64,000 nucleotides of DNA from Methylorubrum populi (lineage in GTDB: Bacteria > Pseudomonadota > Alphaproteobacteria > Rhizobiales > Beijerinckiaceae), in contig NZ_AP014809.1 of the NCBI RefSeq assembly GCF_002355515.1, positions 2,690,501 to 2,754,500 of the forward strand, in the 5' to 3' direction. The notes under the pieces are model-generated. The model was not told the DNA's origin, made no database searches, and was given only the letters and a program-made list of their open reading frames with translations. Shown piece after piece: positions 13,647-28,600 of the stretch (positions within the stretch are counted from its first letter, which is position 1; each line of letters starts with the position of its first letter). Both the position numbers and the translations under genes were made by a program.

Positions 13647-16600
13647 ATGGCTTTTCCGTTCAAGTCGGAAGGCTTCTGGGGGCCCCTGTTCCGCCGTCGT
13701 GACCGCGCCCGGATCGCCGTGGATGCGCCGCGCGCCGCACGCCCGTCCAAGCGCCAACTCGTGCTCCGCCTCAAGGCGAAGGCCGACCGCCTGTTCAACC
13801 GCGACCGGCTGATCTTCGATCCGCTCGAGCCGCGCGTCCTGCTCAACTCCGACATCACCTATCAGATCGGCCAATCGAACGATCCGCCGACCGAGATCCA
13901 TGAGGTTCTCGTCAAGCTGATCAACGAAAATACGGACAAGAGCGAATCTGCGGCCAAGCTGCTGAAGGTTTATGTCTACGATAAGAACGCCGGCGAGAAC
14001 TCGAACCCTCTGCATGTCTTCGGACAGATCGCTGCGAGCTCCAGGCAGACGTTTGAGCTGAAAGGTTCCAGCGGGAAGGATCTCATCACGGTCGATGTCG
14101 ATTCCTTCGATCTGCTCGCCGGTGATCAGAAGCCCATACTCGGCTTCACGGACGACCAGGGCGGTGGTGGCAACACGATCTCCCTTCTCAGCGCGAGCAA
14201 GGGAGCCGATTTCGCGCTGACCAGAGCCGATGGCGGGCGTGTCACCTCGAGCAAGTTCGTCGCTGATTTCGACGACGTCGCAAGCCTCAGCGGCGCGGCC
14301 GGAGCCAACGACAAGCTGACGATCGGGGCGAGCGGCAGCCTGAGCGGTACATTCAACGGCGGAAAGAGCGGCCTCGAGATCGACTTCTCGTCCCTGTCGC
14401 CGCTCGGCAGCCCGAAAGATGTCGATGCGACCCTGTCGCTCGTCGAGGGCTCGGGCTCGGACCCGAACAAGTACCTCCTGCAGCGGTCGAGCCAAGCGGT
14501 GAGTGCGGCGGCGACCTTCGCACCCATCGCGTTCACAGCGCCGTCGACCAAGCTGGGTGTCCTGCTCGGCACCGGCAGCGACACGCTGCGCCTCGAGACG
14601 TTGCCGCCGGGACCCTCCTTCACCGTCTCGGGCGGAGCGGGCGCCGACACCATCGTCTTCGATACCGGGCTGAAGGTGGCGACCGGCAATGTCGACCTGA
14701 CCTTCGACGGCGGGGAGGGCGGCGACAAGATCATCCTGAACAAGAACCTCGAAGCCCTCACCGGATCGCTCGCGGTCACGTTCCGCGGCGGCGCCGGCGA
14801 CAACAGCCTCACCGTCGCCGAGGCGGCCCAGATCAGGGCCAGGGACGGCGTCACCTTCACGGCCGGGGCGGCCGTCACGCCCGATCTGCCGGCCACGGGC
14901 AGCAACCCGTCGGTCACCAGCGCCGCCAAAATGGGCGTCGTCGTCAACAAGGATGCGGTGATCAGCGGCTCCTCGGTGGCGATCACGGTCACGAGTTCGA
15001 CCACGGTCGACAACGGCGACACGGACGGCGGCAAGGCGACGCTGTCGGTGGACGCGACCACCGCCGCGACCATCAGCCTTTCCGGCCGGATCGAGACCGC
15101 GGGCGCGGCCGCGCTGACCACGAATGTCGTCAATTCCACGACCTTGACCTCGACGCTCGCCACTGAGTTGCGGAGCGTCTCGGTCGCGCAGAGGAACACC
15201 TCGACGGTCACCGTCGGCGCCGAGGGCGCCATCAACGGCGGAACCGTGAAGCTCGCCGCCGACACGCGTGCGACCGTCGCCATCAAGGCGATCGGCCTCG
15301 TCCTGCCGGGTACCGAGACCATTACCAATGCGGCCAAGCTGACCGCCGATACGCTCTCCGCGATCCTGAAGGGCGAGGCGGATCTCGGCGCCGTCCTCAG
15401 GTCAACGAGCGATGGGCAGAACGACTCGATCGCGGAACTGGCTGCCAAGGGTTTCATCAAGAAGGCGAAGACCGCGATTGACAACGAGACGCGGGTCTCC
15501 GTCGCCGCCACCGGGCAGGTGCGGCAGACCGGCGCCGGAACGGTGGCCGGAAGCGATGCCGCGCTCCTGATGGCGGCGACCGACGAGACCAACGTGCGGA
15601 CGCGGCTGGTCGCCACGGACGGCGTGAAGGTGCCGGCCGTCGGTCGCACCCTTGATCTGCCGGGCATGCTCAATCCCTTCGCCCTGAGCGCCGAGCAGAG
15701 CGTCAAGCGCGTCACCGCGGTCGATCTCGGCCTGGCCGCCGACGCGACCCTACCCGATACGGCGCCGGATGCCGCCGCCGCGAAGATCGTCGACGCGGCC
15801 GGAGCGGTGGCGCTCCAGGCCGTCAATTCCGGAACGATCACCACCCGCATCCGCGCGGCGACCGAGACGCCCGGAAAGACCGCCGGCGACGGCGGCGACG
15901 GACTCGACGGCGAGCCGGATGACGGCTCGCTGCCCGCGCCGATCAAGACGGGCTACGCGGACACCACGGTCGACGACACCGTGCGCGTCGCCGTGCGCGG
16001 CGTCTCCCTCGCCGCGGCGTCGCTGCGGGCCGCCGCCGGCAACGACACGTCGGTCGAGGCGCGGGCGATCCAGGCGCAGAACACCCTGAAGGGGAGCACG
16101 ACCGCGACGGTGGCGGCCTCGCGCCTGCTGGCCCGCACGGGCGCGATCTCGGTGACGGCCATCGACACCGCCACGGCCTCCGCCATCGCCGAGCCGGTGG
16201 ACACGGACACGCTGCAGGACACCACCAGCCCGGGCATGACCCCCGAGCAACTGGCGGAACAGGCCGCCAACGAAAAGAAGGAGCGCGAGTTCCTCGGCCT
16301 GGGTCGCGGCTCGGCCATCAACCTCGCCGAGCGCGACGTGACGGCCGCGCTGAGCGGCAGCGAGACCAGCGCTGCCACCGACGTCACGCTCATCGCCCAG
16401 AACGCCCTCGAACTGACCGCCGAAGCCCAGGCGACGGGTGTCGCCAGCATTCTCGGTGCGGCGGGAACCATCGCCGTCAACATCGTCCTCGGCAGCACCG
16501 AAGCCACCGTCAGCGGCGGCAGCCTGAAGGCCACGGCCGGCGATGTCGTCGTCAGCGCCGCCGATATCTCGACGATCGATGCCCGCGCGCGGACCACCGT

Positions 16601-19600
16601 CGATTCCGCCTCGCGCGACGGACAGCTCGTCGTCACGGTTCCGGCGATCGGCGCCGCGGCGGCCTTCAACATCGTCGGCTACAAGCTGAACGGGATGGGC
16701 TCGTCGAGCATCATCCCGAAGATCCTCAGCGCCTCGGTCGACACCATCCTCGGCACGGGGCTGCTGACCGCCACGGCGACGCAGACGATCCGCGCGCGGA
16801 TCGAGGGAGCGAAGGTCGAGGCGGGCGGGCGCCTGCAGGTCACCGCGGCGAGCGCGGGCACGGTCAACGCCACCGTCAGCAACACCATCGCCAACAAGAC
16901 GCCCGAGCAGACGCTCGCCGACGACATCAAGGCCGACGTCAAGCGGCGGGCGCTCAACAACATCAAGAAGCCGTCGGTCGCCACGCAGAACAACGTCGCC
17001 ACCGCCGGGACCGCCAGCATCGGCGGCATCATCTCGACGAACCGGATCGCCCGGGCAGCCTCGGCCGAGATCGTGGCGCTGACGAAGCCGGGCGGCTCCA
17101 CCGCGGCCGACGTGACCGGCACCGGCGCGCTCGACGTCTTCGCCTCGGACCGAGCGACGATCAACGCCAACGTCAAGCTCGTCGCCTCCAGCCAGGCCGC
17201 GAGCGACGGCGGCCTCGATCCGAACCTCAAGCGCACCGCCTTCGATTTCACGGCGAGCAAGAGCGGTGAGGTCGAGCTCAAGCTCGGCAAGCGCGTCGTC
17301 CTCGACTTCCCCGGCGCGCTGAACTCCGCCCCGCGCCTGGAGCGGGTGAAGAGCGCGCTGCCCGTCCCCGCCAAGGACGCGATCGCCGGCCGGCTGCCGG
17401 CTCCGTCGCCGACGATGCAGAGCATCGCGCCGGGCGTCTTGGTGCTCGTCAGCCCCGGCCATCCCTCGGGCAAGGGCGAGCCCAATACCTACTACTTCTA
17501 CAAACCGAAGACCGCCTCGGCGCCGATGGACCTCGCCGGCGCCGATTTCACCGATACGGCGACGTGGCAGAAGATCGGGGAGAAGGGCGCCGTCTACGCC
17601 TGGATGGGGGCCGACGGCTTCAACACGACGCTCAAGGAACAGCCCTACGGCGATCGCGACTACTGGCGCCGCGTCGGCGACGGTGAGACCCAGCCGAGCA
17701 AGACCACGGGCTCCGGCGCGACGTCGGCCGGCGGTATCGTCTCGCGCAACGACATCCGCGGCGGCGCGACCGCGATCATTTCCGGCGGCGCGAAGGTCAA
17801 GGCCGGCAGCGTTTCCGTCTCCGCCGACCGCAGTGCGGTGATCACGGCCAAGGCCGATGCGACCGTCGAGGCTGTCGCCACGGTTCGCGAGCAGCAGGGC
17901 CGCACGGCCGACGACAAGCCCGGCACCGGCACGCCGAGCCCGGTCCCGGGCCGGACCTCGATCTTCGATCGCAGCGGCACCGGCACCAACGGCTCGCAAA
18001 CCTCCGCCTCGAACGCCCTGGCGATCAATGCGGTGATCGCCACCAACGCGATCCTCTCGACGGCGACGGCCCGCATCGACGATTCGACCGTCGAGACAAC
18101 CGGGGCGGACGGTGCGGTCTCGGTCAGCGCCAAGACCGGCGGGTCCATCACCTCGAAGATCGACGCCCAGATCACGGCACTGTCGAGCGGCCCGGCCAAC
18201 ACCGATGGCACGTCCGCCGCAAGCGGCACCACGACGCCGGGATCCACGTCCGGCACCGCAACGCCGGGCGCGCCGACGGGAACCGCGGAGCCCCCCACCA
18301 CCACGGCCCGGGCCGCCGGCATCCAGCTCGCCTTCAACGCGATCGGCTTCGAGCTGGGCAATCTCGGCTTCGCGACGCTCGATGCCCTCGTCGGGACCAA
18401 TCTCGGCAGTGCGGCGCCGCAGCAGGCGGTGGCCGAGATCAAGAATTCGGCGGTCACGGCGAAGGGCGCGGTCAGCGCGACCGCCGAGTCCGGCGGCGCG
18501 ATCGACGCGACGCTCGGCAACAAGGTGACGGCCTCCGCCCGCGCGGCCAGCGTCGACGCGCTGGCCGTCTCCGGCATCGTCGCCATGAACCGGGTCAGCG
18601 GTGCCGCGCGTGCCGCGATCGACGCGCCGCTGAAGACCGTCTCCGGCACGGACGTCACGGTCGCTGCGACCGATTCCGTCAAGATCGCGAGCACGACGAC
18701 CGTCGGCGCTTCGGCCAAGGCCGAGAGCACCGGTTCCGTCAACGGCGTCGACAAGTCCGCCGACGCGCTGCTCAACGATTACAAGTACACGACCAAGTCC
18801 GGCCCGCGGAAGGTCGTCTTCGGCGACAAGATCCGTCTCAGCGACACTTGGAGCGGGAAGGGTGAGAAGGGCGCCGTGTACCAGTACATGGGCCAAGACT
18901 TCACGAGCGCGGTCGATCTCGGCGCCGTGACCGGAGCTCCCGGCTCGGACGGGAAGTTCCCGCCCGTCGATCCCAAGCTCGATTTCAGCGATTTCGCCCT
19001 CTGGAAGAAGCTCGATGCCAGCAACGTGGTGCCGGGCGGCACCAGCGGCTCGCAGCCCCGGGTCGGCAAGGTTTCCTCGAAGGGCTTCGGAGGTATCTTC
19101 TCCCGCAACGACGTCTCGGGCCGGGCCGAGGCGTCGATCGTCGCCGCCGCCCTCGTCGCCCGTGGCGACGTCACGGTGAACGCCAAGTCGACGGGCGCCA
19201 TCAAGGCGACCGACACGAGCGTCATCAGCGGCGGCACGGCCGTCAACGGCGTGCTGGTGTCCAACAACGTGCTCAACGGCGCCACCGCCTTCATCAAGGA
19301 CACGCTGCTCGACGGCGGCGCCCTCGACGGCGCGGGCCAGCGCACCAGCAGCGGCGGTGCCGTCACGGTCACGGCCACCAACACATCCGAGATCGACGCC
19401 AGCGCGAAGGGCAAGACGGCCGGCGAGGCCGGCACGGCGCTCGGTTTCACCCTCGCCTTCAACACGGTGGGCTTTGCCCAGCAGAACCCGCTCTTCAACG
19501 CCGTCGATACGATCGTCGGCGATCCGCTGATCGCCACCGCCACCGGGTCCGAGCAATCGGCCGGCGCGACGGCCTTCATCACCGGCGCCCGCGCGATCAA

Positions 19601-22600
19601 GGCCGGGCGCGACGTCACGGTCGCCGCCGACAGCCGCGCGCAGATCAAGGCGGTGGCCGGCAGCGAGGTGTCGCAGGCCGACAGCGCCTCCACCGTCTAC
19701 AAGGCCGAGACCGGAGCGCAGGGTCTCTCCGCCGGCGCCGTGCTCGCCTCCAACAAAGTCAGCGCCCGGTCCGAAGCCTATATCGGCGCAACGGAGGAAA
19801 CCGAGCAGCCTACCGGTCAACCGGCAAGCGTGACCTCGACCGGTGGCAGCGTCGTCGTCACGGCGACGAACAAGGCCGGCATCGACGCGTCGAGCACGAT
19901 CATCTCCTCCTCCGCGGTGTCGGGCAGCGTCGCCGAACTGGCCAAGAAGGCCGTCGCGACCGCGCAGAACATGTACGACTACACGACGAAGTCGGGCGAA
20001 CGGGCGCTGAAGACCGGCGACCGGGTTCGCCTGGGCAACGATTACGCCGGCACGGCCGGCCCGCAGGGCGAAAGCCCGGCGATCAAGGGACAGGTCTACA
20101 TCTATATCGGCGCGGCCGGGAAAGTTGACCTCGGCGCCAGCACCACGAATTTTGCCGACGCGACGAAATGGTTTGCCGTCTCCGAGGGTGCAACGGTCAC
20201 GACCAAGCCCGTCACGGCGGCATCGACGCCGTCGCCCACCCCCTCGCCGACGGACCCCACGGAGTCGAAATCCGTCACCTCGGCCGACGGGAAGACCGTG
20301 ACGACGGTCACGCGCCTGAAGCCGGCACGGTACACATCCAGAGACTTCGATCCGATCCTGCGCACCGGCGAGACGGTGCTGTTCCGGGGCGGCACCACCA
20401 CCGCCAAAGGTGAAGTCGGAACGATCTATATCTATCGCGGTCCGGACAACACACGCGTCAACCTCCAGACCGAGGATTACACCAGCGACAACTGGATCCC
20501 GGCGGCGGCCAAGTCCGTCATGCCGGCGATCGACAAGGTGTCCGATGTCACGGCGCCGGCCACGACGACGAACGGCACCGTTACCCCGCCTTCGACGACC
20601 CGAACCCCCGCCTCATCCTCCAAGTCGATCGGCGGCCTGATCGTCTTCAACGAGGTCAATGGCGGCGCCACCGCCCGCATCACCGATGCCACCGTGAAGG
20701 CTCAGGCCGACCTCACCGTCGCGGCCAGGGATGCGGCCGACATCGCCGCCACCCTCATCAGCACGGTGACCGCGTCCGGCGGCGCCTCGTTCAATTCGAA
20801 GCCGCCGGCAGGCACCACCGCCGGCACCACGCCGGGCGACGGCAGCGTGATCGCCGCCAACGGCCTGGCCGCGACCAACGTCGTGCGCGGCGGCGCCAAG
20901 GCTTCCGTGCTGCGGGCGACCGTCGAGGCGGCGCGCGGCGATCTCGCGGTGACGGCCGAGAACACGGCGGGCGTCGATGCGCGCCTGCGCGCCTCGTCGG
21001 CGACTTCGGGCGGCGGCCAGGGCGGTGTCTCAGCGGCGGTCACGCTCGCCTTCAACTCGGTGGGCTACGAGACCCAGAACCTCTTGTTCAACACCGTCGA
21101 CGCGCTGATCGGCTCGCCGGAACTGTCCGATGCCTTCGGCAAGGAGACCGGCTCGGGCGCGACCGCGACCATCGTCCGGTCCGAGGCCAGGGCCGGCGGC
21201 GACATCGCCGTCGCGGCCACGTCGGCCACCAAGATCAACGCGACCGTCAGCAACGCCGCCAAATCCTCGACCGACTCGATGAAGGGGTCGGGCGGCACAG
21301 GCTTCGGCGTGGTGCTCGTTTCGAACAAGGTTGCCGGGCGCGCGACCGCGTACATCGACAATACGGCCGACACCAGCAAGTCCGTCACCGCGGGCGATGC
21401 CGTGACCGTCTCGGCGACGGATGCCGCGAGCATCGCCTCCAATGCACAGCTCGTGACGAGCTCCACCGTCGTGAAGACCGACGGCGGCACGCTGACGAAT
21501 CAGGCCAAGCTCAACAAGTTCCTGCCCTCCGACTTCTCGACCAACCCGAACGAGGTGCAGTCGGCGACGATCCAGTCGAACCTGATCAAGAATCGCGCTG
21601 ATCTGCTGCCGGCCGAGATCAACAAGCTCGAAGCCGAGATGTGGGCCGAGGTCGCGCGGGTCAAGCAGGCGATCCTCGACGCACAGGCGGAGCCGAATCG
21701 GATCGCTCAACTGTTCGAGACCGCTCAGCTCCAGCTCAAGAGCCGCCCCGCGGCGAGCGACTATCTCAAGAGCGTCTACAACACGCTGGCCGACGCGATG
21801 AAGGCCGCGATCGACATCGTGCCGTCCGACAACCGCACCGATCTCAAGAAGAATCTCACGGATGCCGAGCGGACGCTGCGCCAGCAGACCGCGATCGGCG
21901 TCCTCGACAATCAAAAAGCCGACGAGGCGCGCGACGCCGCCTACAAGTTCGCGGCGGAGGCCGCCCGCCTCGGTCTGATCGACGATGCCGCCCTGCGGGC
22001 GAGCCCGATCGAGGCCAGCCAGACCGTCGGCGAGATGATCGGCCGGCAGGTCAGCATCCAGCGTGCGAACCGCGAGGCCGTGGCCCTGATCGAGGGGATG
22101 CGGGACAAGCTCAACACCTACCTCGCCCCGTTCGGTCTCAGCACCGACATGATCGCCGTCCTCGACCTGACCGCGTTCGGGCAGGTGAAGAAGACCGAAA
22201 ACCTTCAGGACGTAACCTTCGGCGCGCGCGTGCGCATCGCCGAGGATTACGCCGCCGGCGCCAACAAGGCTCCCTACAAGACCTCCGACGGCAAGGAAAT
22301 CTCGGTCAAGACCGGGGATACGGTCTGGGACGACGGCAACAACTCCATTCCCGGCGGCGCGGTCTACAAGTATGTCGGCGCCACAACCCTGCTGAAGCAG
22401 CAGCCGAGCGCGATCAAATTCGACAGCAAGACCGCCGGCAAGCCGGACTGGGTCAAGATTTCGACCAAGCCTGATCTCTACAAGTCGAACGAAATCTACA
22501 TCTACATGGGGGAGGCGGCGAAGATCGACCTCGCCGCACAGGATTACAGCGACAAGTCGCTGTGGAAGCGTGCCCTCGACTCAAACTTCATCCCCGACGG

Positions 22601-25600
22601 CTTCGTCATTCCGGGCAGTGGTACGGGTACGGGGACGACGCCGACACAGCCGGCGCCCGCATCGACCGATCCGAAGGCGCCGCTGCCCGTCGGCGACCCG
22701 TCCGCGAACAATCCCCAGCCCACCGTCATGCCGCAGAACGCGGCCGCGCTCGCCATCGGCGGACTCGTGGTGGTCAACAGCGTCCACGGCGGCGCCAGCG
22801 CCACGATCACCAAGACGACCGTCTCCGCGACGGCGGGCGCCGTCACGGTGTCGGCGCAGGAGACGGCGACGATCACCGCGACCGCCGACAGCGCGGCGAC
22901 GGTGAAGTCCGCCGATTCCTACAAGAAGACGGCGCCGGCGACGGCCGGCACGGGCACCGGCGCGACACCGGCTGCCCCCGGCACGCCGGGCGTCGGGACG
23001 CAGTCCGGCACGAAGAGCCTCGCGCTCGGCGGCATCATCGCCACCAATAGCGTCCTCGGCTCGGCCGATGCGAAGATCGTTGACAGCACGGTTACCACCG
23101 GCGCCGGCGGCGTGTCCGTGACTGCCGCGAACACCGCGACGATCGATGCCACCAACAAGACCAGCGCCACCAGCGACGTGGCTGCGGTGGCGCTGACGCT
23201 CGCCTTCAACACCGTCGGCTGGAAGGACCAGAACATCCTGTTCCGCGCCGCGGACACGATCACCGGGCAGCCGCTGATCGCGGGAGCCTTCCAGAACGAC
23301 ACCGACCCGGCCGGGGCCAGCGCGCAGATCCTGAGAAGCGCCGTGACCACGGGTCAGAATGGCGCGGTCACCGTCGCAGCGAAGGCGTCTGCCGGTATCA
23401 ACGCCGTGGTCAGCAACAAGTCCAGCGCCTCCGGCAACGTCCTCAAGGATGCCAGCGCCTACGCGATCGGCTTCGTGCTCACCGGCAACATGGTGAACAC
23501 GCACGCCCTCGCGACGATCGACAACACCGGTTCGGCCGCATCCATCGACGCCGGCGGCGCGCTCACCGTCACGTCGGACAGCGCCGGCTCGATCACCTCG
23601 GCGAACCGTCTCTCCGCCCTGGCGAGCCTGACGAAGCCGAGCGTCCTGCAGGATTTCGCCGACAAAATCCTCGACAATTACGACTACACCAAGAAGTCGG
23701 GTGAGAAGGACCTCAAGTTCGGAGACCTCGTCTACAACAAGGAGAACGGGGTCGATAAGGTCTATGTCTATATCGGCTCGAGTGCGCGGATTCAGCTCAA
23801 GGACGTCGATTTCGCCGATGAGGCGAAGTGGCGTCTGAACAACGCCCGCGAGTTCGTCAAATTCCTGCCGCCAGGCGTCCTGAATCTCCTCGACAGCAAG
23901 GACGCCGACCCGTCCAGCACCAAGCCGGCCGACGGCGCGACCTCCGCCTCGAGCACGGTCGCGTCCAAGCCCTATGCCGTCGCCGTCAGCGGAATCCTCG
24001 TCTCGAACGACGTGCGCTCGACCGCCGAGGCCAGTCTCAAGAACACGAACGTGCTCCGGGCGGGCGACGTCACCGTCGCCGCCAAGCAGACGGGAACGAT
24101 CGATGCTCTGGTCACGAATCGCGTCGAGTCCAAGCTGAAGCCCGGCACCAAGCCGGGCACGAAGGAGGCCGTCGCCGTCGGCGCGGTGATCGCGGCCAAC
24201 GTCGTCACCGGTTCCAGCACGGCCACCGTCAGCGGCTCGCGCCTCGGCGATGCCGGGGCCGGCAGATCCGTGGGCAACGTCACGGTCGAGGCCGCCAACA
24301 GCGCCACGATCACCGCGACGGTCAGCAGCATCGTGGAATCGGCCGACAAAGCCGTCGGCGTCGTCGCGGCCTTCAACAAGATCGGCACGTCGAGCCAGAA
24401 CGTTCTGTTCGACCTCTCCGACGCGATCGCCGGCACCGACCTCGGCACCACCCTCCAGGGCGCCAACACCTTCGCGGCCACGGCCTCGATCTCGGGCCAG
24501 CCGATCAACGCCACCGGTCTCGTCAAGGTTTCCGCCCTGTCGAAGGCGGCGATCACCGCCGAGATCAAGAACGCCGTCACCACGGTCGGCGCCGACGTCA
24601 CGAGCGTCGGTGCCGTGGTCGGCCTGAACTTCGCGCGGCTGGCGACCTCGGCAACCCTGTCCGGCATGGACAGCGTGAGGGCAGCCGGCGTCTCGGTCAG
24701 CGCTCTCAGCACGTCGGCGATCAACGCCGTCGTCACCGCACCCGTGACGTCGGTCGCTTACCGGATGCAGTCGCCCGACCCCAACGCGCAGAGCGGCGGT
24801 AGCGGCGGCGGCCAGACTCCGAGCCAGACCGGCCATACGATCTCCGTCGCCCTGAGCATCGCCCGCAACACCATCGTCGACGAGACGCTGCTCGCCGGTA
24901 TCGACGAGGTCGGCGAGGTGACCGCGAGCGCGGGCGACGTGCGCGTCGTTGCCAAGAGCGGCGCAACCATCAACGCGAAGGCGACCGCCACCGCCATCGC
25001 GGTGCTCCTCAGCACGGAGGAAGGAAAGAATATCGGCTTCGCCGGTGGCGGCGCGCTCGGCTTCAACACGATCCTCGGCGGCGTCCAGGCCCGCATCTCC
25101 AACACCCGAACCGCCACGATCACCGCGAACGGCAACCGCGCTCCGGATGCGAACGGCGAGGGCGGACAGGGTAACATCACCCTCTCGGCCGACAGCGCCG
25201 CCTCGATCGAAGCCTCGGTCCAGGCCGCCGCGGCGGCGGTGGTGATCGGCAAGGGCGAGTCGCAGGCAATCGCCATCGGCGTGACGCTCGCCTTCAACAT
25301 GATCGGCTTCTACGGCAGCGGCCTGCCGACCGGCACGAACTTCAAGGACGGCACCACCCGCTCCCTCGACATCCGGGCCGGCGTGACGGGCACGCGCCTG
25401 ACGGCGGGCCGCCGGGTTCTGGTCGAGGCGACCTCCCGGGCCTCGATCACGGCGACGACGCTGGCGACCGCCGTGGCCGTCGGCGCCTCGACCGGCGGAA
25501 GCCAACAGAGCCCCGGCAGCAACGTCGCCGGGGCCGGCGGCGGCCTCTACGTCGGCAACAAGATCGTCACCACCACGACCGCCGTGATCGACGGCAGCAC

Positions 25601-28600
25601 CGGAACGAATGATGCGGTGACGTCGGGGGCGGAGGGCATCACCGTCTCTGCGGCCGATACCTCGAACATCCGGGCGACCTCCGTCGCCCTCGCCGTGTCG
25701 GCGAACCTGAGCGGCAAATCCAGCAGCTCGGGTACGCAGCCGAGCGTTGCCATCGGGGCGGCGCTGGCGAACAACGAGATCAGCAGCGACGTCACCGCTC
25801 GGATCGTCCAGGTCGCCAATCTGGCGACCGCCGGAACGGTGACGCTGTCGGCGACCCGCAGCGCGGAGATTTTCGCGCGGACCTTCGCAGCCTCGGTCGA
25901 GGCCGCGGTCTCCGGTCAGGGCAAAGGCTTCGGCGTTTCCGGCGGCGGTGCGGTCTCCCTCAACACGGTCGGCGGCACGACCGTTGCCGAGCTCACCGGC
26001 TCGAAGGTCGGAGACGGCACGGACGCCCCCTCCAAGGTCGGCGCCCTCGCGGTGCTGGCGAGCGACACGGCGAGGATCGCGGCGCTGACCGGCGCCCTGT
26101 CGATCGCGGCCAACGGGTCGGCGCAGGGTGCGGCGTCCGGTGTCTCAGTCGGCGCATCGGTCTCCAACAACGTGATCGCGGCGGGTGCGGCCGTGCGCGC
26201 CACCCTCTCCGGCACGCCCGTGCGGACGACGGGGGCGGTCCGCGTCGTCGCGACGTCCAACCAGGCGATCGATGCCACCACGGTCGCCGTCTCCGTCGGC
26301 GTCTCGGCGAGCGGATCCGACAAGTCCGTGGCCGTGAGCCTGGACGGCTCGGTCGCCCGCAACGTCATCGACCTCGCCACGACGGCGCAGATCCTCGGCG
26401 CCGTAGCGGTCGAGGCCGGCAGCGTCGCGGTCCGGGCCGACAACACCTCGACCATCACCGCCGCCGTGGGGGCGGCCTCGATCGCCGCCGCGTTCGGCTC
26501 GACGACGTCGTTCACCATCGCGCTTGCGGCAAGCGTCGCCCTCAACAAGATCTCGGGCGACGTCGGCGCCAGCATCACGGACGCCGCGGTGACCACGCTT
26601 GCCGGCGGCGTCACGCTGGCGGCCACCCGCTCGGGGACGAACAGCACCAAGGCCGCGGCGGCGAGCATCGCCGTCGGCATCGGTGGCGAGAAGGGCATCG
26701 GCGTGTCCGGAGCCGGCGTCGCGGCGGTGAACCAGATCGACAGCAGCACCACGGCTGCGGCCACGAATGCCACGATCGATGCGCAGGGCGCTGTCGCCGT
26801 CTCGGCGGGCAGCACGGCCACGATTACGTCGGACATCCTCAGCGCGGCTCTCGCCGTCGGCGGCGGTTCCGACAGCGGCGGCGCGGGCGCTCTCGGCGTC
26901 GCCATCGCCTACAACGAGATCGGGCGCTGGAATGCCTACGACGAGGAGCATCACACCCTGAACGAGGCGCCGGTGCTCGGAGGGCGCGCCGGAGTCTCGG
27001 CCTCCCTCACGGACACCACGGTCAAGGCAACCGGTTCGCTGTCCGTGACCGCCACGAGCGACAACACGATCACGGCGAACATCGCCGCGATCGCGGCCGG
27101 TGCCACGGGGTCCGCAGGCAAGGCCGTTGCGGTGAGCATCGGCGGCACGTTCGCCATGAACAGCATCGGCTTGGCGACGCTTGCGTCGATCAATGGTGAC
27201 GGAACCGCTGCCACGCCCGGAATCCAGGCTGCGAGCGCCACGATCGCGGCGCAGGACATCTCGGAGGTCACGGTTCGGGCCCTATCGGCCAGCCTCGCGC
27301 TCGCCGCTGCCGCGGACAACGCCGTGTCGATCGCCGTCGGCGGCAGCATCGCTCTCAACACCATCGCCAACGACGTTTCGGCGAGCGTCAAGAGCGTCGA
27401 TCGCGGCCTGCAGACCGTCGATGCGATCCTGATCTCGGCCAAGTCGGCGGGCTCCATCACCGCCCGTGCGGCCTCGGCCGCGATCGCGGTCGCCGGATCC
27501 GGCTCGAACGCCGTGCCGATCAGCGCGGCGGTGACCTACGCCCGCAACGTCATCACGACGAGCACGCGTGCCCAGGCCGGCGAGAGCCGTCTCGTCACCA
27601 CGGGCAGCATCGGCACCATCGGCGTCAGCGCGGAAGCCTCCGCGACGATCGACGCCGCGATCCTGGCCGCCTCCCTGGCGGCGGGCGTCGGCGGCAGCAA
27701 CGCCGTCGCCGTCGGTATCGGTGCGGCGGTCGCCGAGAACCGCATCGGCCTCTGGTCCAAGTCCGGCAGCGATTCGAACACCAGCTACACCCTGGCCAAT
27801 GGCGGCGGCACCGTCGTCGAGGCGTCGCTCACCCGCGTCGGCGTCGACGCGAAGGGCGCTCTGAGCGTCGAGGCGGCGTCGAAGAACAAGATCGAGGCCA
27901 ATGTCGCCGCCCTGTCGGCCGGCCTCGCCGGTGCCGGATCGAACGCCGTCGGCGTCAGCGGCGGCGCCACCGCCGTCGTCAACGCCATCGGTGTGACCAC
28001 CCAGGCCTTCATCGAGGGCAACGGTGTCGCCAACAGCGCCATCGCCAGCAACGCGATCAAGGCCGCCGCCGTCTCGGTGAAGGCGTCCGACACCTCCAGC
28101 ATCATCGCCAACGCCCTCACCGCCGCGGTGAGTGCGGCCTTCGGCGGTTCGAACGGCGTCTCGGTCTCGATCGGCTTCGCCCTGGCGATCAACACCATCG
28201 ACGCCGCGACCAAGGCGGGCGTGAGCAACGTGTCCGGCGGCATCGATGCCGGCACGGGCGCGGTTCTGGTGGACGCCCTCAGCAACGCGACCATCACCGC
28301 GACGACCACCGCTGCGGCCATCAGCATCGGCGGCGGCGGCACGGCCGGCGTCGCCGTCGCGGGTGGCGGGGCGCTCGCCTTCAATAGCATCCGGCCGGTC
28401 ACCCGCGCCGCCGTGGCGGCGAGCCCGATCAGCCAGAGCGGCAGCATCACCGTGACCGCCGCGGCGAACTCCACCATCTCGGCCCTCGTGGCGGCGGCTT
28501 CGCTGGCCGTCGGCGCGGGCGGCTCGGCCGGTGTCGGCGTCGCCATCGGCGTCTCGGTGGCGGCGAACCGGATCGGCGATTGGACCTCGTCCGGCGAGGG

